DNA of 8,219 nucleotides from assembly GCA_025929805.1 (NCBI GenBank), contig JAICPP010000152.1:1-8219 (forward strand), written 5' to 3'. A program made the translations under genes and the position numbers. This document shows positions 1 to 4,594 of the stretch, in pieces. This DNA is from Gemmatimonadales bacterium. Its GTDB lineage: Bacteria > Gemmatimonadota > Gemmatimonadetes > Gemmatimonadales > GWC2-71-9. The notes beneath the pieces are model-generated. The model had not been told where the DNA came from. It ran no database searches and worked only from the letters and a program-made list of their open reading frames with translations. How positions within the stretch are numbered: position 1 is the first letter of the stretch; each line of letters starts with the position of its first letter.

Positions 1-782
1 GCCGCGGCTGCCGGCGGCGGGGCGGGAGCCGGCTTGGCTGGGGCGGCCTGGACGACCGGCTCGTCCTGAGTCCGCGTCAACTGCTGGAGCTCCGTCTTCT
101 TAGCCATCACGGCCTCCTGCTCCGACCGGGACACGTCGCTGGGAGCCCCGCTGCCCATAATCATCATCGCCCGCTCCTGCGCCATGGCGAACTCGCCCGC
201 GCCTAGGCCCGAGGCCTTGACCGCTGCCTGGTCGGCGCGAATGTCGACGGCACGCTGCGCTTCGTAGTAATCCTTGGGCTGCTCCGGCTTCTTGACGACG
301 CAGCTGGGCCCGCCCTGCAGCAGCATCGAAGAGTCCTGATAGATCTCCATGGTCTTGTAGTCCTGCTTGCTCTGCGCGGCGATCATCTTCTCGTTGAGCG
401 CGTTCACTTTGTCGAGCAGCTTGGGATTCTCGCCCGCCTTTTGGATGAACGCCTGTTTTCCCGCCTCGCATTTGGGCTGAGCCTCGGCGTACGCCAATTG
501 CGCCTTCTTGTATCGCCCATACGGGGTGTCCTCCTTGGCGGCGGCGTCCCGTTCGGCCTTGCCGGCCTTGAGCCCAGTGATCAGCTGGCTCACGACGTCG
601 GCGGTGAGCACCACGGTGCCGCCTTGCGCCGCGGGATCTGCCGGGGCCGGAGCCGCCCTGGACTGATCACCCCGGCCTTCTCCTTTCTTGAGCTTGTTCT
701 TGAGCCCGCCGAACTGTGCCGAGGCGGGTGTCGTGATCATGAGTGCCGCGAGGGTAGCAACGAGGAGCCGGGTAATGCACAT
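1..782 (-). CDS. Secreted protein of unknown function, 3' end cut by window edge
   Basis: An open frame runs from ATG at 780-782 to the left edge without a stop: 260 codons, then a partial codon at bases 1-2. The start is supported by AGGAGAG at 786-792. Residues 1-22 look like a Sec signal peptide (Arg5, hydrophobic core LLVATLAALMI, cleavage after ASA). The mature part begins QFGGLKNKLKKGEG, followed by an Ala/Pro-rich linker (about 43-53). A charged, mostly helical region follows (about 60-240) with two cysteines, Cys105 and Cys161, that could pair. The last visible residues are an Ala/Pro-rich stretch (246-260). I do not recognise the family. Export to the periplasm or cell surface is inferred from the signal peptide only. 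Its promoter must lie within 783-989. Confidence is high that it is a real gene and low for any function. Confidence 0.82.
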   Translation of the reverse strand, partial: MCITRLLVATLAALMITTPASAQFGGLKNKLKKGEGRGDQSRAAPAPADPAAQGGTVVLTADVVSQLITGLKAGKAERDAAAKEDTPYGRYKKAQLAYAEAQPKCEAGKQAFIQKAGENPKLLDKVNALNEKMIAAQSKQDYKTMEIYQDSSMLLQGGPSCVVKKPEQPKDYYEAQRAVDIRADQAAVKASGLGAGEFAMAQERAMMIMGSGAPSDVSRSEQEAVMAKKTELQQLTRTQDEPVVQAAPAKPAPAPPPAAA

Positions 783-785
783 AGT

Positions 786-792
786 CTCTCCT
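786..792 (-). promoter_or_regulatory. Ribosome binding site of the secreted protein gene
   Basis: Read on the minus strand this is AGGAGAG, three bases before the ATG at 782 (the AGGAG core lies five bases before it). It fixes the start of the left-edge gene. A small 5-bp hairpin (GGCGA 806-810 with TCGCC 816-820) sits just upstream in the presumed leader. Confidence 0.6.
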
Positions 793-893
793 AAGCAGTG
801 TCACTGGCGAGCAAGTCGCCCGCACGGACCCCATACCGGTAATTCTTAGAGCAAGAACGTACTGGGGGAGCCCAAATGTGGCTGCGAGAGGGC

Positions 894-921
894 GTAGTCG
901 CCAGTTGCCAGCACCCAGTCA
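894..921. repeat. Degenerate heptamer repeat, left cluster (4 units)
   Basis: Four consecutive 7-bp units are visible on the plus strand: GTAGTCG, CCAGTTG, CCAGCAC, CCAGTCA. They are the reverse-complement form of the CTGGCGA-type units at 955-1023, so the two clusters face each other. TGCCAGC at 906-912 is an exact reverse complement of GCTGGCA at 954-960. The units lie in noncoding DNA between two minus-strand genes. The function is unknown. Confidence 0.55.
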
Positions 922-923
922 TC

Positions 924-941
924 GGTTCTCCGGTTAGAACC
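924..941. other. Small inverted repeat between the two heptamer clusters
   Basis: GGTTCT (924-929) and AGAACC (936-941) are perfect 6-bp arms around a 6-base loop CCGGTT. The element is downstream of the four-helix membrane protein gene and could be a weak terminator hairpin for it. There is no T-run on the minus strand after the stem, so a classical Rho-independent terminator is not supported. It lies between the opposed heptamer arrays and may be the tip of a larger cruciform. Confidence 0.35.
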
Positions 942-954
942 ACGTAGCATTCGG

Positions 955-1023
955 CTGGCATCAGTCGACCGACGACTGTTAACTGGCATCTAGATCTGGC
1001 GACTGACGACTCGCGACTGGATG
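955..1023. repeat. Degenerate heptamer repeat, right cluster (10 units)
   Basis: An almost uninterrupted series of 7-bp units reads CTGGCAT, CAGTCGA, CCGACGA, CTGTTAA, CTGGCAT, CTAGAT (6 bp), CTGGCGA, CTGACGA, CTCGCGA, CTGGATG. The approximate consensus is CTGRCGA. The last third overlaps the 3' end of the membrane protein gene that stops at 990, so the repeat encodes the end of that protein and supplies its stop codon. Similar units (CTAGTCG, CTAGTCA) reappear at 8177-8190. Confidence 0.6.
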
Positions 1024-1421
1024 CGATAGAGGTACGCTACCAGGATACCCAGCAGCACCAGCAGGATGGTGGCGTATATGATCTGTTTCGCCACCAGTGC
1101 CCCCGGCATGGGCTGCACCACGTAGTAGATCAGGTAGATCGGCACCACGATCAACAGTGCCGCCGCCAGGCCGAAGCGGGCACCCTGAGCGGGCCAGGGT
1201 CTACTCTCGACCCCCCGCGAGTAAATCCACACGAAAGCGCCGGCCAAGATGACGTGGGCCAGCAACATCCACGGGAAGTAGCGTTGCGAGTCGGCCTCGG
1301 GCCGGAAGAGGTGAGGCAGCCCCGCGTAGTCATTGCCCAGCAGGGCGCCGTGCACTACGAAGTCGCCCAGCATCCATGCGATAAACACGACGATCCAGGC
1401 GATCAGAAATCTCCGGTTCAT
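990..1421 (-). CDS. Uncharacterised four-helix membrane protein
   Basis: This encodes 143 residues from ATG at 1419-1421 to TAG at 990-992. Four hydrophobic segments are clear at about residues 5-27, 50-67, 83-103 and 110-132, which suggests a small inner-membrane protein with four helices. Other visible features are the polar loop GNDYAGLPHLFRPEADSQRY after helix 1, an Arg/Trp-rich loop (about 70-80, SRGVESRPWPAQG), and QPMPG between helices 3 and 4. It resembles small conserved membrane proteins of unknown function, but I cannot assign a family. The ribosome site is weak (GAGGG close to the ATG). The last ten residues (IQSRVVSRQI) are encoded by the heptamer repeat at 955-1023, so this tail is probably not functionally conserved. 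It is divergent from the selenoprotein gene, and the two share the region 1422-1568. Confidence 0.8.
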   Translation of the reverse strand: MNRRFLIAWIVVFIAWMLGDFVVHGALLGNDYAGLPHLFRPEADSQRYFPWMLLAHVILAGAFVWIYSRGVESRPWPAQGARFGLAAALLIVVPIYLIYYVVQPMPGALVAKQIIYATILLVLLGILVAYLYRIQSRVVSRQI

Positions 1422-1521
1422 GATCCCTCACATGTGGCTGAAGCGATCAGCAGCTAAGGAAAGCTGGTGTCGAATGTCGGGACGCTTTTCCTGCTGGGCA
1501 AGGGTGAGCTGCATCACGGGT

Positions 1522-1547
1522 CCAACCTGCTCCCCGCGTCAGGTTGG
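1522..1547. promoter_or_regulatory. 8-bp perfect inverted repeat just upstream of the selenoprotein ribosome site
   Basis: CCAACCTG (1522-1529) and CAGGTTGG (1540-1547) are perfect arms separated by 10 bases. The right arm ends seven bases before AGGAGG at 1555-1560. The position in the divergent intergenic region suits either an operator for a dimeric regulator or a leader-RNA hairpin affecting ribosome access. Which one cannot be decided from sequence. No convincing -35/-10 pair was found nearby. Confidence 0.45.
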
Positions 1548-1554
1548 CACTGGG

Positions 1555-1560
1555 AGGAGG
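1555..1560 (+). promoter_or_regulatory. Ribosome binding site that fixes the selenoprotein start at 1569
   Basis: AGGAGG, within GGGAGGAGG at 1552-1560, lies 8 bases before ATG 1569-1571 and only 2 bases before ATG 1563-1565. The first spacing is ideal and the second too short, so 1569 is chosen. A longer in-frame extension back to GTG 1467 has no such signal and would read through the inverted repeat at 1522-1547. Confidence 0.75.
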
Positions 1561-1568
1561 ATATGGCC

Positions 1569-2147
1569 ATGGCAATTACCTGGCGGAAGGACATTGACAA
1601 GGCGCTGGACGACGGCCGCGCCGATAAACGCCATCTGCTACTGGATTTCAGCGCCGCCCCGATGTGAAGCGGATGCGCTCGGCTGGATGCCGAGGTGTAT
1701 CCCGATGAACGGGTAGTGCGATTCGTCCAGGACAACTTCTTTCCGGCACGGGTCCACGTGAAGGAGCAGTCGGAGGACTACCGCCGGTTCGCCCAGCGCT
1801 TCGGCGTCCAGTGGACGCCGACCTTGCTGGTGATCGATCCCGAAGGAACCGAGCGACACCGGATCGAGGGCTTCCTACCGGCCGACGATCTCATCGCCCA
1901 GTTGCTGCTGGGGCTGGGCCACTCGGCGTTCGCACGGGAGCGTTGGGAGGAGGCGGAACGGCGCTTCCGCGAGGTGGTCGATCGGTTCCCCAACTCGGAA
2001 GCGGCACCCGAAGCCCTGTACTGGGCCGGGGTAGCCCGCTACAAGGGGAAGGGAGATGCGGCTGCGCTGGCGGAAACGGGTCGGGAGTTTACCAAGCGCT
2101 ATCAGACCAGCAGCTGGGCCAAGAAGGCGTCGGTCTGGGCCGGCTAG
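1569..2147 (+). CDS. Selenocysteine-containing thioredoxin-fold protein (UxxC) with C-terminal TPR-like region; TGA 1665-1667 read as Sec
   Basis: Reading through one in-frame TGA gives a 192-residue protein ending at TAG 2145-2147. Residues 1-110 fit a thioredoxin fold of the Thioredoxin_7/DUF255-like type: N-terminal helix (TWRKDIDKALDDGRADK), strand HLLLDFSA, active site M-U-S-G-C with U33 and Cys36, helix LDAEVYPDERVVRFVQDNF, strand ARVHV, and a Trp-Thr-Pro loop with the presumed cis-proline at Pro84 (VQWTPTLLVID). Residues about 118-185 (HSAFARERWEEAERRFREVV and on) look like one or two TPR-type helical hairpins. There is no signal peptide, so it is probably cytosolic. The TGA replaces the attacking cysteine of a CxxC motif, and codon use and homology-like sequence continue on both sides in the same frame. 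A SECIS-like hairpin follows directly. It is presumably a thiol/selenol oxidoreductase; the substrate is unknown. Translation would need SelA, SelB, SelD and tRNA-Sec elsewhere in the genome. The alternative is a nonsense mutation or sequencing error in a TGC/TGT codon, which I consider less likely given the hairpin. Confidence 0.85.
1671..1702 (+). promoter_or_regulatory. Putative bacterial SECIS element
   Basis: The hairpin starts three bases after TGA 1665-1667. The lower stem has 6 bp: GGAUGC (1671-1676) with GUAUCC (1697-1702), including one G-U pair. A small internal loop follows (G1677 opposite G1695-U1696). The upper stem has 6 perfect bp: CUCGGC (1678-1683) with GCCGAG (1689-1694). 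The apical loop UGGAU (1684-1688) has a G in its second position and is preceded by 16 nt after the UGA. Known bacterial SECIS elements lie directly downstream of the UGA inside the coding region, with the loop about 16-37 nt away and a G near the start of the loop. The whole unit from UGA to stem end is 38 nt, close to the size of the Escherichia coli fdhF element. The structure was deduced by eye and not folded computationally. Confidence 0.75.
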
Positions 2148-2539
2148 CGTCGAGGTCGCTGCCGGAAACCTCGCGCGACGTCGGCTACTGAGGACGTGCT
2201 CTGAAAGGTGCCGATCTCACCCTCGGCGACCACCAGTTCCTCGCAGCGCTGGTCCAGTGCGATGTAGTCGTCTCCCCAGGTCCGAAGAAAAGCGGCCCAC
2301 GCTTCTGCGCTGTCCCAACAATCAATGGTGAGAAATACATTCGGGTGGGTTGCGGACTGGAGTAGCTCGGTGCCGAGAAACCCGGTCTCGCGACGAAAGA
2401 GCACTGCCCAGGCTCCCTCTGGTCCGTAGAACTCCCGGAACTCGTCGGCCTTGTGAGAAGCCACTCGAAACTGCCAGATCCGGACGAACAAATCTCTATC
2501 GCTCCTGGTCCCGTCGCGGCCTTGGGTTGAAGATATCAT
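2144..2539 (-). CDS. ABM-like (antibiotic biosynthesis monooxygenase type) ferredoxin-fold protein
   Basis: The 131-residue protein starts at ATG 2537-2539, which overlaps the stop of the upstream gene as ATGA, so translational coupling is likely. It ends at TAG 2144-2146. After about 17 polar residues, the core (about 18-112) has the pattern of a dimeric alpha/beta barrel domain: first strand LFVRIWQFRV, helix KADEFREFYGPEGAWAVLF, GFLGTELL, strand NVFLTIDCW, and the WDSAEAWAAF helix typical of ABM-type proteins. Members may be small monooxygenases, haem-degrading enzymes or uncharacterised stress proteins. No cofactor residue can be assigned here, so the substrate is unknown. The frame is open upstream to 2737, but that part overlaps the neighbouring gene and is not coding. 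Its stop shares bases with the stop of the convergent selenoprotein gene. Confidence 0.8.
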   Translation of the reverse strand: MISSTQGRDGTRSDRDLFVRIWQFRVASHKADEFREFYGPEGAWAVLFRRETGFLGTELLQSATHPNVFLTIDCWDSAEAWAAFLRTWGDDYIALDQRCEELVVAEGEIGTFQSTSSVADVARGFRQRPRR

Positions 2540-2967
2540 GGGCACCCTTTGTCGAAGATGATCTGCCAGCTGCCGTCCGGCTCCCGCCGCCAAATTGAGC
2601 TGAAGTTGCCGATTTTTTTGCCCGCCGGGTCGAAGACCGGTCCGTTGCTGATGGCAAGATGGCCGGAGGGGAGTACCTCGATCACGTCCGGCTTCCAGGA
2701 GAATGGCGCAGCCGGCTTTTCGAAATAACGCCGCCATCCCTCGATCACTGCCCGCTTTCCCCGCATGACAACAGTGTCGCTGAAGAAGATCGCCTCGGAG
2801 GACACGTGTGATGCAAAGGCCTCGAGGTCGCGCTGGGCCATACTGGCGGCAAAGCTGCTCTCGGCGGCGAAGACCTGCCGTTTGAGAGCAGCGGCGGGTA
2901 TTTGGGCGAGCAGGGAAGGGGGAATGGTCATCAGGGCTATCGTAGCCCGGAGTATCGAAGGCTTCAT
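2536..2967 (-). CDS. Secreted NTF2-like (DUF4440/SnoaL-type) protein
   Basis: The 143-residue protein starts at ATG 2965-2967 and stops with TGA 2536-2538. Residues 1-22 form a probable signal peptide (LRATIALMTIPPSLLAQ). The mature part shows the layout of an NTF2-like cone fold: helix LKRQVFAAESSFAASMAQRDLEAF, then FASHVSSEAIFFSD, the strand-loop MRGKRAVIEGWRRYF, and strands around VIEVLPSGHLAISNGPV, GNFSSIWRREPDGSWQIIFD. The final DGSWQIIFDKGCP with Cys142 is typical of DUF4440-like proteins. These folds serve as small enzymes or ligand binders; no catalytic residue can be assigned. No strong ribosome site precedes the ATG. It overlaps the ABM-like gene by 4 bases and is probably co-transcribed with it. 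Confidence 0.82.
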   Translation of the reverse strand: MKPSILRATIALMTIPPSLLAQIPAAALKRQVFAAESSFAASMAQRDLEAFASHVSSEAIFFSDTVVMRGKRAVIEGWRRYFEKPAAPFSWKPDVIEVLPSGHLAISNGPVFDPAGKKIGNFSSIWRREPDGSWQIIFDKGCP

Positions 2968-3022
2968 CTAGTGAATTCCACGATAGAGTTGTGAATCCCT
3001 ACGGAGTTCGGAAGAGATCGGT

Positions 3023-3286
3023 TTAGCGGCGGGACGACTTCGTTCGATTCTTGGGCTTCTTCTTGGATCCTGCTGTCGTTTTCCTTCGGGGGCGGGAACC
3101 CGAGCGGGCGTTAGCGCTCTTCTTCTTACGTCCCTTCGTGCCCCGTTTGGGCGTACGCCTTACCCGCTCGGGCAGCCGGGCGCTCCCGGTCTCCCGGTTC
3201 CACTCCTCGAAGGTCTCCGGCGAGATCTCACCCTTGACCAGCAGCTCGGCGAATTTGCGGCGCTGGGCCTGGCTCTTGAATGGCAT
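3023..3286 (-). CDS. Small conserved protein with highly basic C-terminal tail
   Basis: The 87-residue protein runs from ATG 3284-3286 to TAA 3023-3025. Residues 1-42 (MPFKSQAQRRKFAEL, then ISPETFEEWNRET and LPERV) match a small domain I recall from many bacterial and some phage-encoded proteins of unknown function. Residues 41-87 are low in complexity, with 23 of 47 residues Lys or Arg and the rest mostly Ser, Gly, Thr, Pro and Ala, like a histone H1-type or ribosomal-protein tail. Nucleic-acid binding is inferred from charge alone. The ribosome site is weak. It is separated from the DJ-1/PfpI gene by 90 bases and from the DUF4440 gene by 55 bases, so it may have its own promoter or be part of a longer transcript. 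Confidence 0.75.
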   Translation of the reverse strand: MPFKSQAQRRKFAELLVKGEISPETFEEWNRETGSARLPERVRRTPKRGTKGRKKKSANARSGSRPRRKTTAGSKKKPKNRTKSSRR

Positions 3287-3312
3287 GCGAGGATCTTAAC
3301 TACACCCGATCC

Positions 3313-3338
3313 ACCGTGGGCACGGCAGGAACCGTGGG
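3313..3338. repeat. Direct repeat ACCGTGGG x2 upstream of the basic-tail protein gene
   Basis: ACCGTGGG occurs at 3313-3320 and 3331-3338, with an 18-bp period, 27 to 52 bases upstream of the ATG at 3286. The intervening CACGG also forms short inverted repeats with CCGTG (3314-3318 and 3332-3336). It could be an operator or a weak hairpin after the DJ-1/PfpI gene. The rest of this 90-base gap shows nothing recognisable. Confidence 0.3.
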
Positions 3339-3376
3339 TCGGCACTACCTATCACGGTCACAGGAATTCGCATCCA

Positions 3377-3973
3377 TCAGACCGCTACGGCGGCCCCGTG
3401 TTCTATCCGCGTGCCCAGCACCTCCAGGAACTTGGCCAGCCAGGCGGGATGGGCGGGCCAGGCAGGGGCGGTAACCAGGCTTCCATCAGCGATCGCTTCG
3501 TTCACGGGAGTATCGATCCAGCGGCCGCCAGCCAATTTCACTTCCGGCGCGCAGGCCGGATATCCAGTGACTTCCTTTCCACGGACCACGTTGGCGGCGG
3601 CCAGGAGCTGCAATCCGTGGCAGATTGCTGCGATCGGCTTGCCGCTGCTGTGGAAGTGCCGGACGATGTCCACTACCCGCTGGTTGAGCCGGATGTATTC
3701 CGGAGCGCGGCCACCGGGTACTACCAAGGCGTCGTAGTCCTGCTCCTGAACCTCATCGAAGCTGGCGTTCAAGGTGAAGTTGTGGCCCCGCTTTTCGGTA
3801 TAGGTCTGATCCCCTTCAAAGTCGTGGATGGCGGTTCGGATGGACTGGCCATCCTTCTTGCCGGGACAGACCGCATGAACCGTGAGCCCTACCGTTTGGA
3901 GCGCCTGAAAGGGGACCATCACTTCGTAATCCTCCACGAAGTCACCCACCAGCATCAGAACTTTCTTCGTCAT
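3377..3973 (-). CDS. DJ-1/PfpI family protein
   Basis: The 198-residue protein starts at ATG 3971-3973 and stops with TGA 3377-3379. It has the class I glutamine amidotransferase-like flavodoxin fold of the DJ-1/PfpI superfamily: first strand KKVLMLVGDFVEDYE with the conserved acidic residue Glu14, strand YDALVVPGG (residues 80-88) with PEYIR, and the nucleophile elbow AAICHG with Cys118 and His119. Further family blocks are GKEVTGYPACAPEVKLAGG and DGSLVTAPAWPAHPAWL. Relatives include deglycase/chaperone-like stress proteins and PfpI-type peptidases. The exact activity cannot be read from sequence. The start is chosen by GGAGGA at 3978-3983. An alternative ATG at 4016-4018 would add 15 residues and overlap the upstream stop as ATGA. 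An open extension to 4045 is unlikely. The 41-base gap suggests co-transcription with the upstream secreted protein gene. Confidence 0.9.
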   Translation of the reverse strand: MTKKVLMLVGDFVEDYEVMVPFQALQTVGLTVHAVCPGKKDGQSIRTAIHDFEGDQTYTEKRGHNFTLNASFDEVQEQDYDALVVPGGRAPEYIRLNQRVVDIVRHFHSSGKPIAAICHGLQLLAAANVVRGKEVTGYPACAPEVKLAGGRWIDTPVNEAIADGSLVTAPAWPAHPAWLAKFLEVLGTRIEHGAAVAV

Positions 3974-3977
3974 CTTG

Positions 3978-3983
3978 TCCTCC
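3978..3983 (-). promoter_or_regulatory. Ribosome binding site of the DJ-1/PfpI gene
   Basis: GGAGGA on the minus strand lies 4 bases before the ATG at 3973. It favours this start over the in-frame ATG at 4018, which instead overlaps the preceding stop codon. Confidence 0.6.
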
Positions 3984-4014
3984 GCGGGCTTTGTGTCACC
4001 CTGTGGTTCTATGC

Positions 4015-4503
4015 TCATCTGGAAAGTTGGTAATCTCCGGGACACCGCCAGGTGTTGATCCCCTCCCGATTCCAGGATCCCTTGCAGCTCCCTTTTCCTT
4101 TCAAGTTACCCAGTTTGCCGGTGCCGCCGGCGTAGGTCCAGCTCCACTCCGCGCTTTGGGGTTTCCCGTCCTTAAAGTTGCCGGTGCCCTGGTAACGGTA
4201 ATGGACGGTGTCTCCGCTGGACATGACATCGGAAAAGACGCCATGGAAGCGCGAGGTGTTACCAATGAGCTCGTCAAACTGAACCGCCATGCCGCCGGTG
4301 GCCCGATTCCCGGCAATCTCGAATGGCCTAGTCCAGGTACAGCGAACCCGGGCGAGAGCGAAGAGATGCCCCGGTCGGTCTCCTACGGGAATGGCATGCG
4401 TGCTGTCGGGTCTGGTGCAGCTCCCTTGGCCGGTCAGCCGCTGGGCGGCAAGCTCGGGGGCTGCAATGAGGGATGCGGCGAACAGGAACGAATAAGCGCG
4501 CAT
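4015..4503 (-). CDS. Secreted four-cysteine beta-rich protein of unknown function
   Basis: The 162-residue protein starts at ATG 4501-4503 and stops with TGA 4015-4017. Residues 1-21 are a signal peptide (AYSFLFAASLIAAPELAAQ). The mature protein has four cysteines (29, 55, 140, 154), which suggests two disulphides formed outside the cytoplasm. The many alternating hydrophobic and Gly/Ser/Thr-rich segments (GDTVHYRYQGTGNFKDG, SAEWSWTYAGGTGKLGNLKG, GKGSCKGSW, GINTWRCPGDYQ) suggest an antiparallel beta barrel or sandwich, perhaps lipocalin-like in shape. I do not recognise the family and assign no function. A good ribosome site is present. It lies 91 bases downstream of the RND permease gene on the same strand. 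Confidence 0.8.
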   Translation of the reverse strand: MRAYSFLFAASLIAAPELAAQRLTGQGSCTRPDSTHAIPVGDRPGHLFALARVRCTWTRPFEIAGNRATGGMAVQFDELIGNTSRFHGVFSDVMSSGDTVHYRYQGTGNFKDGKPQSAEWSWTYAGGTGKLGNLKGKGSCKGSWNREGINTWRCPGDYQLSR

Positions 4504-4507
4504 ACCG

Positions 4508-4513
4508 TCCTCC
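4508..4513 (-). promoter_or_regulatory. Ribosome binding site of the four-cysteine secreted protein
   Basis: GGAGGA on the minus strand, 4 bases before ATG 4501-4503. It resembles the site of the next gene downstream (GGAGGACAAG before the DJ-1/PfpI start). Confidence 0.6.
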
Positions 4514-4594
4514 GCTGCGAATTTCGTATCAGCCAGTTCTCAACTGCCATACCCAATGCCTTCAGTGCCGCTCCGCCCGCTCGCCGGTCTGCTC

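Noticed and set aside
100..794. ORFs at 100-471 (-) and 441-794 (+)
   Set aside because: Both overlap the left-edge secreted protein, which has a signal peptide, a ribosome site and an uninterrupted frame to the window edge.
894..1023. CRISPR array
   Set aside because: Units are only 7 bp, degenerate and contiguous with no unique spacers.
1448..1496. Imperfect inverted repeat CAGCAG..AAGGAAAG with CTTTTCCTGCTG in the divergent region
   Set aside because: It needs several bulges and a long loop; support is too weak to call it a regulatory element next to the perfect repeat at 1522-1547.
1467..1668. Separate 66-residue gene ending at TGA 1667, or a pseudogene broken by a nonsense mutation
   Set aside because: The frame continues without shift past the TGA into the rest of a thioredoxin fold, the TGA sits exactly at the catalytic position and a SECIS-like hairpin follows. 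The best ribosome site also points to ATG 1569, not GTG 1467.
1695..2147. Stand-alone 150-residue gene starting with GTG at 1695
   Set aside because: There is no ribosome site, the GTG lies within the 3' side of the SECIS-like hairpin, and the product would lack the first strand and active site of its fold.
2540..2737. N-terminal extension of the ABM-like protein to ATG 2737
   Set aside because: This stretch is out of frame with the DUF4440 gene it overlaps, gives an Arg/Gln-rich non-family sequence, and the ATGA overlap at 2536-2539 gives a natural start.
3398..4033. 211-residue plus-strand ORF opposite the DJ-1/PfpI gene
   Set aside because: The minus strand has strong family motifs including the nucleophile elbow AAICHG. 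The antisense product shows no such features.
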